This document shows positions 47,232 to 59,300 of a stretch of DNA of 64,000 bases, piece by piece. The DNA is from Simmondsia chinensis (Eukaryota > Streptophyta > Magnoliopsida > Caryophyllales > Simmondsiaceae): NCBI GenBank assembly GCA_018398585.1, contig JAGTTD010000001.1, positions 4,590,501 through 4,654,500 on the forward strand, written 5' to 3'. The notes beneath the pieces were generated by a model. The model made no database searches, was not told the origin of the DNA, and saw nothing but the letters and a program-made list of their open reading frames with translations. A program made the translations under genes and the position numbers. Numbering within the stretch: position 1 is the stretch's first letter; every line of letters starts with the position of its first letter.

Positions 47232-47819
47232 CTACGACGATCTCCGGCGATTATCAGTGTACTGAGAGAGCGGCACCACCTCTGCTAGCGGCGTCGACAG
47301 TGGGGTCGGCAGCGGCGAATTCCGACAAACCGGGCACGAACCGTTAAGCTTAAGCCACGCATCCAAACAACCCACGTGAAAAAAATGCTTACAATCCGGC
47401 ATCATTCTCAGCATCTCCGCTTCTTTATAATCACACAAACAAATCGAACACATCAAATTACTATCACTCAAATTCAAATTATCTCTCTCGCAATTCTTTC
47501 TCGAGTATCTAAATCTGGGGTAGGAGTTTATGACATTCTGATCAAGCCCCACGACGCCGTTCTGATCCCTGTTATCGTCGTCGTTGTCGTCTTCGGCGAC
47601 AAAGATGATACGGGGGAGGATGACGCCGCCTGCACCGGGACCGGCACCGGCGTCGGCGGAGGGGGCAGGAGGATGGTGGCGGCGGCGGCAGCAGATGTAG
47701 GAGGAGAGAAGAAGAGTAGAGAGAAGGACGAGGAAGCCGAAGGAGATAGCGATGGCATAGCCGAGGCCAAGGTTGGAGAGAGTTTGAGAGAGAGAAGGAG
47801 AAGAGGTGGGGGTGGACAT
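47232..47819 (-). CDS. ATL-family RING-H2 finger E3 ubiquitin ligase (ATL67-like)
   Basis: A single-exon gene of 195 aa, typical of ATL proteins. Residues 15-43 hold the conserved NLGLGYAIAISFGFLVLLSTLLLSSYICC membrane segment characteristic of ATL67. A Pro/Ala and Asp-rich linker follows, then the GLD motif (91-93) and PRFRYS. The RING-H2 domain has C124, C127, C143, H145, H148, C151, C162, C165, with the expected W155 and P163. The tail is LPTPLSTPLAEVVPLSQYTDN. Such proteins move ubiquitin from an E2 to membrane-proximal targets; the substrate is unknown. The start is the first ATG, with a CT-repeat leader just upstream. No damage seen. The opposite-strand frames in this GC-rich locus are shadows. 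Confidence 0.95.
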   Translation of the reverse strand: MSTPTSSPSLSQTLSNLGLGYAIAISFGFLVLLSTLLLSSYICCRRRHHPPAPSADAGAGPGAGGVILPRIIFVAEDDNDDDNRDQNGVVGLDQNVINSYPRFRYSRKNCERDNLNLSDSNLMCSICLCDYKEAEMLRMMPDCKHFFHVGCLDAWLKLNGSCPVCRNSPLPTPLSTPLAEVVPLSQYTDNRRRSS

Positions 47820-47865
47820 TGAAAGGGTGCGAGGAAATTGGGGTTCATTTTTTTATGTGTTGTGG

Positions 47866-47890
47866 AGAGAGAGAGAGAGAGAGAAAGAGA
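47866..47890 (-). promoter_or_regulatory. CT-repeat in the presumed 5' leader of the ATL gene
   Basis: On the gene's strand this is a (CT)n run about 45-70 bases upstream of the ATG. Such Y-rich patches are common near plant transcription starts. (ATTT)n repeats at about 47922-47943 lie further upstream. No unambiguous TATA box could be assigned. Confidence 0.4.
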
Positions 47891-48000
47891 TTGGGAGGCA
47901 GAGTAACATAGGAGATTTTTATTTATTTATTTATTTATTTATTGATGTTGTTATTATTATTATTATTGTTAATATATATATATATTATTTATTATTATCA

Positions 48001-48119
48001 GGTTGCGGTTCTCGGAAATAGCCTCATATTTGCGCAGCTACCGGAAGGGGAAGGTTGCGTACATCTATTTCCAGATCATGCTTATGCAGGAGTCCTTTGA
48101 AGCACTGGATTTATTGTTG
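48001..48119 (+). mobile_element. Au-like SINE, degenerate
   Basis: Runs ggttgcggttctcggaaata, ggggaaggttgcgtacatct, gcttatgcaggagtcctttg, aagcactggatttattgttg. No 5S head and no clear duplication. It lies about 180 bp upstream of the ATL start codon, near its promoter. Confidence 0.7.
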
Positions 48120-49383
48120 TTATTGTATATATATATGTATGTGTGTGTTTTTTAACAAGTGATTAAAAATATATGATAAAATATAATAAACATAGATTAG
48201 TTATTGAGTTACTTATTTTTTAATAACTCGACGTTTGTAGGTATAATAAAAAGGTCTGCCACCTTTTTTATTTACTTAGGTTTATATATAAAGCAATTAT
48301 ATCCTTTCTGACAAAACTCCAATATTGGAAACTATTATAAACCAAAACTAGTGGGTGGAATAACTTCTTTGGTACATAAATTGACATTCTATTTATTAAT
48401 CCACTAATGTAGGATTAGATTTGGCTGCATCATAAATTAAAAAGACAAATTATCCACGACAAAAAGGATTCCATACTGAAGATTGATGATTTGGAAAAAA
48501 TAAGAAGTTAGTTTACGGGGACATTAAAGAACACTATGACATTGTGCTTTTTAAACAAATCAAAAATATTGTCATTTTAATTAAAAATGTTTCAAAAAGG
48601 TGCATTTTGTTCTCCTCTAAAACAACAAGAATAATTTTGGCATCAAATTTTAGTGTCAGTCTTTAATATGATGTCATTTTTGCATTCATTTAAGACGATA
48701 CCTAATAATAAATAATGCAAAACCTAAAGTATTGAAACAATAAATCGAGATGGTGGTAGATCTTTTTATTATTTTCACAAATATTGGATACTAAAATGTA
48801 ATTAATCCTTCAATTATTTATTTTTCTCGATAATTAGTTCATTATTACTAGTTATGGTGTCTCATAAGTAATATGATATATTTTGATTGAAGGGTACTAC
48901 ATATATTTTACAAAAAGTGCAATAATAGCATTTGCTATTGTCACCAAAAATAAATAAATATATGTATTTATTATATCTTATTATGTACCCTTTTATTCAT
49001 CAGCTAGAAAAACTGTTATTATATACTAAAAAAGCATTTTGTAAATAATTTAGATTAAAATTTAAAATTATTTTTATATATCACAAAGTTTATTTAAAAA
49101 TAATTAACATAATTTATCTATATTTTAAGAGAGTATCAGGCCAATTATCAAAGCAACAATGTAACATATCAAACAATAAGTGCCACAAAATTGTCTTAAA
49201 AATCACGCTGTTACTCTAACAATATCATGGCAATAATCTTATGCTATTTTAATAACTAAGCATAATATAGTTTCCATCTAATGAAAAAAAAAATTGTCCA
49301 CAATACCTTTTCTAATAATAATTTTTGATTAAAACTTTTTTTAAAATATCTTTGTCTAAAGTAATTATGAATGGAGAATACAA
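48120..49383. other. AT-rich intergenic stretch
   Basis: No gene or structured repeat supported. Confidence 0.4.
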
Positions 49384-49525
49384 TAACGACAACAACAGCT
49401 CAGTGTCTCAGAGGCTCCCGCATCAGTAGGGTCTAGGGGCAGATGTACGCAATCTTCTCTCTTCCGGGGCTGCCCTGAAGGGAAGCTGATTCCAAGGACC
49501 CCCAACCTGATAAGCTTGTTAGCCG
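49384..49525 (-). mobile_element. Au-like SINE, degenerate
   Basis: On the plus strand: acgacaacaacagctcagtg, gaggctcccgcatcagtagg, cagatgtacgcaatcttctc, gggaagctgattccaaggac. This is the inverse of the SINE body with its (TTG)n tail on the left. There is no 5S head. Target duplication not resolved. Confidence 0.7.
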
Positions 49526-49759
49526 CAATGACGTTTTGCAGCCTAACATCAAGAGAGCAAATAAGCATATAAATAGGACAAAATTAAGCAAATAATAGCC
49601 AGAATCTACACTTAAAATACAAACTGATTAAAAAAAAAATCAAAATACAAAATATTTTCAGTCTTATAAAAAGATATCCTCTTTCATCTTTAAGATGGTG
49701 GAATTTCATTTTTATTTTTATTTTTATTTTTTTTTGAGGAAAATGCTATCTCTTGGGTA

Positions 49760-50087
49760 TAATTATAAAAATGGTTATTTATTTTAAAAGTTCCTATATT
49801 TTATCTATTGTGTCAATTTAGTCTCTGTATAACTTAAAATATGTCAATTTGGTCATTAAAAACTTATGTTAAGTTTTTAATAAAATTTTTAATGGTTCCG
49901 CCATGACTTGGGATAAATTGAGTAAATAGATGAATTTATAATAAATTACTTATATCTAACATAATTTTTTTCAAACTCAAATTTGACCAATAACTAAATT
50001 GACATATTTTTAATTATTCAGGGACTAAATTGACATAATAGACAAAGTACATGGACCTTTGGCGTAAATAGCCCTTATAAAAGTATC
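49760..50087. mobile_element. Palindromic MITE, copy a
   Basis: Left gttcctatattttatctatt-gtgtcaatttagtc and right gactaaattgacataatagacaaagtac are inverted. Outer ends tgggtataattat and cgtaaatagcccttata are only roughly inverted. No coding capacity. Copy b lies 55 bp further on. Confidence 0.55.
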
Positions 50088-50142
50088 ATATAAGTTGGAT
50101 TTTATATATCATCCGAGTAACTCATGTAAAAGAAATTGTTTT

Positions 50143-50535
50143 TTGCGTTATTTACCCCAATGGTCCCTATATTTTTCTCATTATATTAATTTAGTCCCCG
50201 TATTTTTAATTGTGTCAATTTAGTCTCTCCATAATTTACAATGTGTCAATTTAGTCTTCTGGTCAAATTTAAGTTAAATTACTAACGTAATTTTACAGGA
50301 ACGATTACTTTACATGCAAGTAATCTACGACAAATCCACCCATTGATTCTATTTAACTCAATAAATGACAGAATCATTACAAATTTTATTAAAAACTTGA
50401 CAAAAATTTTACTCTAGAGACCAAATTAATACAATATAAATTGTATAAGAACTAAATTAATATAATTAAAAATATAAAAACTAAATTAATATAATTGATA
50501 AAGTATATGAACCTTTGATGTTAATAACCCTTCCC
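50143..50535. mobile_element. Palindromic MITE, copy b
   Basis: Left gcgttatttaccccaatggt, ccctatatttttctcattat, right aattgataaagtatatgaac, ctttgatgttaataaccctt, forming inverted ends. It shares gtgtcaatttagtct blocks with copy a and probably belongs to the same family. Confidence 0.55.
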
Positions 50536-50749
50536 CCCCTTTAATTAACTCGCCATCAACAATATACTTTTCCAATGACACTAAAATACCTACAATTATA
50601 TAAGAAGTAAATTAATAATATTTAAATTTTAGTTCGACGTATAATAAAAACTTTAATTGGATTTCACAAGGATGCAACTCTTTCAGAAATTTCCCACATA
50701 AATCCCCGTGCCTTAACCGAATCAAGATCTAATCCGAGTTCTCAAATAC

Positions 50750-50849
50750 AACAATAATAAATTCAGTGTCTTCAAGGGCTCCGGTCTAAACAGGGTCTAG
50801 AGAGGATAAATGTATGCAGCCTTTCTTCTTCGGGGGGCTACCTTGAAGA
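50750..50849 (-). mobile_element. Au-like SINE, 5'-truncated
   Basis: A 100-bp insertion between perfect 16-bp duplications ccgagttctcaaatac at 50734-50749 and 50850-50865. On the plus strand it runs aacaataataaattcagtgt to gggggctaccttgaaga, so it stops short of the usual 5' end of the body. Confidence 0.85.
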
Positions 50850-51201
50850 CCGAGTTCTCAAATACTAGTTTCAAATACCTTACCGGTTGAATTTGCTAAT
50901 AACTTATAATATGTGGTAAAATAAATAGACTAAATTATAGAAAATAATATGATAATACAGAAAAAATAATGAATTTTTAATTAAGAGGAGAGGGAGAGGT
51001 AGGTGGGGAATACAGCTGCAGCATTTAATTAGAGGTTTGGAAACAGCGAAGCTCATTTAATGGGGGGCTGTGGTTTTAGAGAGAACGGCTCATTTCCTAC
51101 GCCTTTGTATTAATTTATAGTTATTTTGTGTTAAAATTACAATTTCGAAGTTAAATGTACTTAAATAAAAGTAGTACTAAAATAGGTGATATTTTTAGAT
51201 G

Positions 51202-51663
51202 TGTGCAGAAATAAACAATATACTCGGATTTTAATCGAATCAAATACGCCGACAATAACGAGAAACAATCGGACCAAAAGAGAAACGAAATAATAGACAC
51301 AAGGATTTACGTGGAAACTCCTTTACAATCGAAAGGGGAGAAAACCACGGGCAAAGATCGGAGCTTTTTATTATTGAACAAAAGAAGAAGACGAATTACA
51401 ATGATTCTCTCACACACTCAATATTCTTAGGTGTGGCGCCGCAAAGGGAAAGCCTCTCTTTTGACTTGGATGAAGAATATGACGTATCCACGTCCGTATT
51501 TATAGAAGCGCGTAAACCCTGTTTTTCGATCGATCGGTTCCTCACCGATCGATCGGCCGCCTCTCTGTAAGCGTCCCTGTTTTACGTAACATTCCCGATC
51601 GATCGGGGTCTTCACGGCCCTTCTTCTTAATGCGCCAAGTAATTTTGAGACATATACCTAACA
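51202..51663 (-). repeat. Solo LTR of the copia 1/2 family
   Basis: 462 bp with TG...CA ends, flanked by agatg (51197-51201) and agaag (51664-51668), one mismatch. On the minus strand it shows gatcgatcgg palindromes near 51594-51604, 51545-51558 and 51526-51535, then tataaatac near 51500. There is no interior, which fits LTR-LTR recombination. Confidence 0.88.
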
Positions 51664-51760
51664 AGAAGTTATCGTATTACATCTCTCAGGTAAAGACTCT
51701 CGAAAACAACCTCTATTTAGAGTAGCACCGTAAAGGAGAAAGACTTTTTTTGTATTCAAA
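51664..51760 (+). mobile_element. Au-like SINE fragment
   Basis: gactctcgaaaacaacctct, agagtagcaccgtaaaggag, aaagac follow the start of the SINE body, then the match is lost. It adjoins the solo LTR. Confidence 0.4.
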
Positions 51761-51856
51761 TTAGGATGTTTTTATCATTGAATTAATTTTTTTTTTTTTT
51801 CTTTTAACAAGGTACCCGTTTGCCTAGTAAAATCCAATTACACACCGACCCATGCC

Positions 51857-54800
51857 TAGTGGTGGCCGTGGGCCGGGTCGGGCCTGGCCGGGCCTGGGCC
51901 TGGGCCTGGGCCCGGCTGGCCCGACCCTGTAGCGGGCCTGGCCTACAGTGCGGGCGGGCCCCGGCCCAGCCCTTTTAACTAAATAAAAAAAATTAAAAAA
52001 TACATAGTCGTTTTATACTAAAATTATTGTAATTCATTGATAAATAATATGAGATACAAATATATTTCTTTCCAAGTATACATGTTCAAAAAAAATAATA
52101 CTAAATATATATAATAAATAAAATATAATATACAACAAGTAATTATCAAAAAAATATCAGTAAATAAATAACGTATCAAATACAAATACAAAGTTGGGGC
52201 CTAATATTTAAAAATATAAATTTATTTATCAAAAAATATAAAGTTTGACATATGGAGTGTGCGGTCATCTTTTGACGTAAATATTTGAAAGTAAATAATT
52301 AACATACAAAAGTCTTGAATCTTGATATCAGTCATATCGGGGGGTTTCTACACCATCATTTGATGTATCAGTTGTGCGGTCGTCTTCTTCATCGCTCGAT
52401 GAATCCATCTTCATTCTCTGTTGATCTCTTGCCTCAGCTAGCAGCCAATCTTTCAAGCACACGGACATCTCCAAGCTCGACGGCGATAACTTCGCCCTTT
52501 TCGTTCCAAGCAACCTGCCACCAAGACTGAAAGCACACTCCGATGCTACTGAAGACACCGGACAACTTAGTATATCACGTGCCATGGTGGAAAGCACGGG
52601 ATACTGGGTTTGGTTTGTGTTCCACCATTGTAACAAATCAAAATTCGGGTTGCCCGGCGGCCCGAAAATATGGACCATCGGTGTCCGCAAATAATAATCT
52701 AACTCGTCACATGATGTGGGGGCTGCTGTGGGCGTAAATTGCTCCAACAATTTTCACCGATATGACGTGTGTGAACTACTTCCACTATATGTGGAAGATC
52801 CTACTGCAGCAGTACTAGGATTATTGGACGCTAATTGACGGGAATATTGAGAAAATAAAATATGCAAGTCGTTATCGACATTGGCAATGAAAGTGTCGAT
52901 ATTAAGAGAAGGATTCAAATACGTGAAAAAATGTTGGCAAAACAAGTTGAAACTTGAGCGTTTACAACGAGGGTCTAAAATAGTAGCAAAGCAGTAAGTA
53001 AGAGGTAGTTCAGAAAAATATTTGGCAAGCTTTTCTTTCATTGTCGCAATCGATCTGAACAAAATGGGGTTGGATTGATTACCCACCATCCAATTTATAA
53101 TATCAAGCAATATTGATATTGCTTGAGGCATGGTCGGATAGTAGCAACCCGAAAAAAATATTGTCGCATCTTTAAACATGCTAAAAAATTTACAAATTTC
53201 ATCTATGGTCTCCCAATGTATACCGTCCAGGTTGTAATCGCGCCATTCTACACGATTTTCCTGGGCGAATTCCATCAGAGCGTCTTTGTATGGTAGAATG
53301 CGCTCTAACATTACTATCGTAGACGACCACCTAGTCTTGGAGTCTAATTTAAATTGTTTATATTCTATGTTATGCAACCTACATACATTTTTAAATCTTT
53401 TTTTCCTAGCGACGGATGCTTTAATTGATATTATTACAGATCTTAAGGTGGCAAGGGATGCGTCTATAAGATCTAAACCATCCATTACCATTAAATGTAA
53501 AATGTGACAGATGCAACGAATATGAAAACACTTCCCACCTAACATGGGTCTCATTTTCCTAATTAAATGTGCTACGGATGCAGTGTTATTGGAAGCATTG
53601 TCAAACGTAATACTGAAGATACGTTGTTCTATGCCCTAATCGCGGACTGCCAACATAATCGCACCCGTAATTACCTCGGCAGTATGGGGGCAATCTAAAA
53701 GCCCAAAATGAATTATTCTCTTCTGGATGATGAAGGATTCATCGGTCCAGTGTGCCGTTATGCACATATAAGGTTGGCCGGGTTTGGACGTCCATACATC
53801 CGACGTCAACGAGAACATGCTCGTGTTCGTCGCAAAAAGTGTATGTATCCCAATTTTAAGATTGTGGTACAACGTAAAAGCGTCCCGCTTTACGGTGTTC
53901 CGAGGAATCCTCACAATTGCGGGGTTCACATTTCGTTGGAGGTAGTCGACGAAATGTGGGTTTTCGGCGGTACTAAAAGGCCTTTTACTCAAAATTATAT
54001 ATTTAGCTAGCCCCCTACGGTTGCTCTCCTGAGAGAACCTAAAATTAGCAAGTGCACCGGTCACTTGCTGTACTAAACGTTGTTGGCTCTTTTCCGGGAA
54101 TTGCTCGGGGTGGCACCTAAGTATATGTCTATTTAGTGTGCCCGTCCCACTGCCGGGTTGATGGCTAAAATTCTTAGGTGGGTCACATAATTTACAGGTT
54201 GCTTTATTAGTTGTCTTATTAAGGGTAAAGTGCTTCCATACCCCACTAGTTGTACGCCTACTAGTCAAGGTACTAGTTTCAGGCTGGGCATCTGTGGTGG
54301 GGGTGGGTTCCTCATCAGTTTGTGAGTCTCCAACCCCACCACTACCTGACTCATGATAATCTTGTGGTTGTGAAAAGTTATAATCTATGCTATCATCAGG
54401 GTATTGGGGTGTTGGGTCTGGTTGTATAAAAGTTCGTTCTTCAGTATCAAGTAAGACAATTCTAGTCCTTTTTGGGATTCTGGGTGGCCGAGAAGAGCTA
54501 GAACTAGCACGACCGGCTCCAGATGATGTAGAGTTGTGTGCCATATTAGTATAAATGATTATTATTTATAAAATGCAAGTAATAATGCAAATTAAATAAC
54601 TAAAAATGCGAATAAAAAAAAATTACTATCCTAAAATTACCGAAACGAGATAACAATGAAATTCACACTTCAGCCAAATACTTTACGAACTTCGAACTTT
54701 AGAGCACAATTTTGCAATTAGCAAATTAGAGAAGATGGGAGATGATGAATGTATAGAGAGAGAAGAGAGAATTGAAGATTTTGTGAGAAAATGAGTTGGG

Positions 54801-55005
54801 GAGGTTTAAGTATTTATAGAAAAAAAATATATAATTTTTTTTTTTTTTGTTGTAAAAAAAGAGCCGTTGGCTCTTTTGGGCCGGGCCGGGTCCAGGCCCT
54901 AAAAAAAACAGGCCCGGCCCGGCCCGCTACAGTACCGTGCGGGCTGCGCTGGGCCATAAACGGGCCGGGCCGAGTCGGTTTCTGGGCCGACCCGGCCCGT
55001 TGGCC
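51857..55005 (-). mobile_element. hAT element 2, near full length
   Basis: About 3.15 kb. Ends rich in gggccgggtcgggcc / gacccggcccgttggcc, inverted relative to each other. Probable 8-bp duplication cccatgcc (51849-51856) and accatgcc (55006-55013), with one mismatch; end positions may be off by a few bases. The interior encodes one transposase with two stops. Same family as 17670-20605. Confidence 0.75.
52328..54544 (-). pseudogene. hAT transposase with BED zinc finger, two in-frame stops
   Basis: One frame of 738 codons plus a terminal stop, interrupted by TAG (53636-53638) and TGA (52754-52756), with no frameshift. Order: Ser-rich start, BED finger at about 101-147 (VWKHFTLNK, CKLC, RHILRCH), SLTSDVWTS, CITAHWTDESFIIQKRI, then after the first stop FSITFDNASNN, CICHILHLMVMDGL, TRWSSTIVMLERI and CFATILDPRCK. 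The dimerisation domain is FDLLQWWNTNQTQYPVLSTMARDIL, PVSSVASECAFSLGGRLLG, CLKDWLLA, then an acidic SSSDEEDD tail. Asp residues in DVWTS and FDNAS and the Glu near ECAFS fit the hAT catalytic positions. With only two point stops, this is the better preserved of the two copies. Confidence 0.9.
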
Positions 55006-55329
55006 ACCATGCCCCAGAGAAGTGAGTTAAATTAAAGATTTTTAATGTTAACAAAGATTTTTAATGTTAACTTAGTTATTATTGATTAATTTTTGCTCAC
55101 GTGATATTTAAAACTTTTTAAAAATATTTACAAGTTCTTAATATGTTTAAATTTTTTTTTAATATTGATCAAGAAAATATATTTTAAATATAAATAAAAA
55201 ATTTTAAATTTATTTTTTCCCTTATTTTAAGCCACATTAGAAAAAACTAATAGTACTAGCATAGTTAACGTTAAAAGATACCATTAAAAAATTTGAAAAG
55301 TTTAAATTTTACTACAACAAAAAATGGCA

Positions 55330-55480
55330 ATTCTCGCCGCATAATTATCGGCGTTTATACAAACGTCGAGAAATCTCTGCGTTTAAATGCGTCAAGACAA
55401 AACGTCGAAAATTCTCGGCGATTTTAAACGATGCAAAAAATATCGGCGTTTATAAGTGCCGAGAATCTCGGCGGGTATAT
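55330..55480. repeat. Left subterminal CTCGGCG repeats of CACTA
   Basis: Repeated tctcggcg/tatcggcgtttata motifs in both orientations (aattctcgccgc, attatcggcgtttatac, aattctcggcgatttt, atatcggcgtttata, gccgagaatctcggcgg). In CACTA elements such motifs bind the element-encoded TNPA-type protein; that role is inferred here. Confidence 0.75.
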
Positions 55481-55500
55481 ATACCCCCAACAAACCCTAA

Positions 55501-55735
55501 CCCTCATTTGCTCGCGCTCTCACCGTCGTCTCTCACCCTCACCTCCCGCAAACCCTAAACCTCGTCTCTCACCCTCACCCTCGCAAAGCACGTTCGTCTC
55601 TCACCCTCACCACCCGATTTCCATCCGCGTCGCCTCTCACCGTCGCCGCCGGCGTTCGCCTCTCACCGTCGCCGCCCGCGTTCGCCTCTCACCGTCGCGG
55701 CCAGCGTTCGTCTCTTACCCTCACCTTCCAATTTC
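55501..55735 (+). repeat. GC-rich tandem repeat in the CACTA 5' leader
   Basis: Units of about 33 bp of the type gttcgcctctcaccgtcgcc, with C-rich caaaccctaa and ctcaccctcacc variants. GC is far above the rest of the element. It lies directly after the left subterminal repeats and the tatatatacccc motif near 55471, so it may be the transcribed leader. Confidence 0.7.
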
Positions 55736-56344
55736 ACAGTTGCTCTTGCTTTGCTGTTAGTATGTGATGTCCTTGCCCTAGTTTCGATTTTTATTTTTAT
55801 TGGACTGCTTATTCTTCTACAAGTGTTATATCATTTGAGTTGGTTGAAGTAGTTTTATTATAGTTTTATATTATCGCCGTTTCACACTTTCCCCTGCTTC
55901 ATGCGCATCCTTAATGCTATGGTTCGAATGATTCTATCGTTGCATCTCATCATTTGAATTGATTAATACAAAAGATTGTTGTTTTGACGAAATTCTTGTG
56001 TTACTGTGTTTGATTGATGTTTAAAATTATGTGTTGGTGGCGCTTGTGAGTTCAATTTGTTAATGTCAGGGAGATTAGATATCGATTTCATAATTTTTAA
56101 ATTTGGAAAAATAAAACTTTGTTGCTATATCCCTTGTTTAGATGGATCCTTCACATTAGAGGATTAAAATTGATTATAAGGAACTCATGTATCTTACTTT
56201 AATTTCTAACTTCTCCTAAGTCCCATTAATTATTTATTTTTGTATTTGTATATATTTTAATTGGTTGATTAAATATTTGTCTTATGAACTCTATCTTTTT
56301 TTAATTTTTAGGTAATTTGATTGCACTACTTAATATTTAGAGAT

Positions 56345-59300
56345 ATGGATATGAGTTGGATCACGCAACCAAGGATTAGTCAAGCTTATATTGATGGTGT
56401 CATTGAATTCATTAAGTTGGCTAAAGAAAACCTTATAGAAGGAAAAACTCGATGTCCATGTAATAAATGCAAAGTAGCCAAATAGTTCTCATTAGAAGAT
56501 GTGGAATATCATATCCTTTTTAAGGGTTTTTGGCCAAAGTATAATAAATGGATTTTTCATGGAAAAGAAGATATTGTTCAATAATTGAGATGCAATAGTC
56601 AAACATCTACCAATAATAATGAGGGAAGGGCCATAGGTCGAGATGATATTGGTGGATTACTACGAGAAAGTATCGGAGTTGATATTCCTCCCTCCACAAG
56701 TCAACCCCATTTGTCTGATGAACATGATTGGTCGGACCAAGTTCCTCTTGAACAACCCAACCAATCTCCTGAGGAGAAAGCCAAGTATAAGAAGATATTG
56801 GAAGCTTCTAATGAAGAACTATATCCAGGCTGTAGCGCATTCTCCAAATTGTCACTTCTTTTGCACTTGTTTCACTTGAAATGTATGCATAGTTGGTCTG
56901 CTGAGTCCTTCACGATGTTGCTAAGACTTCTTGTTGATGCATTTCCCCAAATTATGGTATTTCCATCATCTTATTATGAAGCTCAGAAAATGATCAATGA
57001 GTTGGGTCTTGGATATAAAAAGATTCATGCTTGTCCAAATAATTGTATGTTGTATTGGGGTGAAATGTCTGAAAAAGAGAGTTGTCATACATGCGGTACC
57101 TCAAGATGGAAGACAGTTAAAGGTAAGGAAGATGACAGTTGTAGTGATGAAACTATGTCAACCAAGAAAGGAGAGCCCGCTAAGGTTATGCGGTATTTTT
57201 CTTTGATTTCAAGGCTCAAAAGATTATACATGTCATCTAAAACAGCCGAAGATATGAGATGGCATGAGATAGACCGTTTGAAGGATGGGAAATTAAGGCA
57301 TCCTGCAGATGGCTTAGCTTGGAGGGCATTTGATGCTCGGTATCCGGCGTTTTCCTCAGATCCTCGTAGTGTTAGGCTTGGTCTTGCTAGTGACGGCTTC
57401 AATCCGTATCGTCTTATGAATACAACTTATAGTACATGGCCAGTGGTGTTGATCCTGTACAACTTGCCCCCATGGCTATGTATGAAGCAATCGTCATTCA
57501 TTCTTTCTTCGATTATTCCTGGGAAATCGGGCCCTGGACTGGACTTGATGTGTACCTACAACCATTGCTGCATGAGTTGAAATTGTTATGGGAAGATATT
57601 GATGCATATGATGCCTATAGTGGACAAAACTTTAGGATGCAAGGGGCTATAATGTGAACTATAAATAACTTTCCTGTATATGCTATGTTGTCTGATTGGA
57701 GTACAAAGGGCTACACAGCTTGTCCTTATTGCACTGAACATACACATTCTTATAAGTTTGGGGGCAAGATTTGCTATAATGGATACTGTAAATGGTTACC
57801 TAATAATCACCCTTTTCGATCTCAGAGTCAATTGTTTGATGGGACAATGGAGTATGCTTGTGCTCCTACTCTGGCATCAGGGACTGATATCTTGAAAGCA
57901 CAAGAACAAGTTCGTTACAAGTACGGAAAAACCCAAAAGACTAGTAAGAAGAAAAGAGAAAGGCACCACATAGACAGTTTAATAGAAAGAGTGGACAATG
58001 AGGAAGTGCTTTGGAAGAAAAAAATCATATTTTTTGACTTGCCATATTGGGAGTACAATCTCCTTCGACATAATCTAGATATCATGCACATAGAGAAAAA
58101 TGTGTGTGATAATGTTCTAGGGACGCTATTACATCTGGAGAGAAAGACTAGAGATGATGAAAAGGCAAGAAGGGCCCTTGAAGAAAGGAACATAAAGCCA
58201 CATCTTTGGCTACAACCTCGTCCTAATAGAGATCCGTACATGCCTCTAGCTTCTTACTATATGTCTTCAAATGATAAAGAACGGTTTCTAAGAGTTCTAC
58301 AGAAACTTAGGGTCCCAGATGGATATGGATCTAACATCTCTAGATGTGTGAAGTTGAAACAAAGAAAACTCTTAAACCTTAAGAGTCATGACAACCATGT
58401 TCTTATGCAAGATATTCTTCCTGTAGCTTTACGAGCATCCAATGCCACACAAGTCATTGAGTTGCTTTCAGACTTGTCTTCCTTTTTCAAATACTTGTGT
58501 TCTACGACCTTCGACCCAAATATGCTCGATCTTCAACAATCGAACATTATTCTTACACTTTGTGAGATGGAGATGGAATTTCTACCTACATTTTTTACAG
58601 TCATGGTTCATCTACTAATTCATTTAGTAGAGGAGGCTAAGCTTGGTGGGCCTGTTCACTATAGATGGATGTATCCGATTGAAAGGTTAGCCGACAATGC
58701 TTCATTTACTTTTATCTCTCATATTTGGCATCCAGTAATTGATCTCACGTGTTATTTATATTTATATAATAAAGGTATTTGTCCCATTTGAAAGCATACG
58801 TAAGTAACCAGGCGCGGCCAGAAGGGTCCATTGCTGAAGGCTACATCATGGAGGAGACTATTACATTTTGTTCTAGATACTTAGAAGGTGCTACGACCAT
58901 TTTTAATAGACCTAAAAGAAATGATGATAATGGTTCAAGTATGGGTAAATACTTGTTAAAGTCTGGGGGTCGTGCAATTGGAAAAGAGAAAATTGTTCGC
59001 CTTGGTATGAGAAGGAATAAGCGCATCGTTATGTGCTACTTCAGTTAGATGAAATCAAGGAACTTCGTGAGTAAGTGTTAATAGAAGCAACTTTGTCAAT
59101 ATTAACTATTTTTGTTCAACCTGCTAATAATTTCCTTATTATAGTGAATTCTTAAGTGAAAAACGACGAGCATATTTCCATAGAGGTCGATCTAATGCAA
59201 CATTAGAAAATCAGTGGATTGTTGAAGAGTTTTCTGAGTGGCTTCAAAACCAGGTTAGTATATTTTATTCGATGTTGAAGTTGATATTATATATTCACCA

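Noticed and set aside
47376..47848. Long frames on both strands overlapping the ATL gene
   Set aside because: Shadows of a GC-rich coding sequence; only the 47232-47819 minus-strand frame has ATL domains.
55431..55760. Arg/Ser/Pro-rich 109-codon protein
   Set aside because: Translation of a GC-rich tandem repeat in the CACTA leader; no conserved domain.
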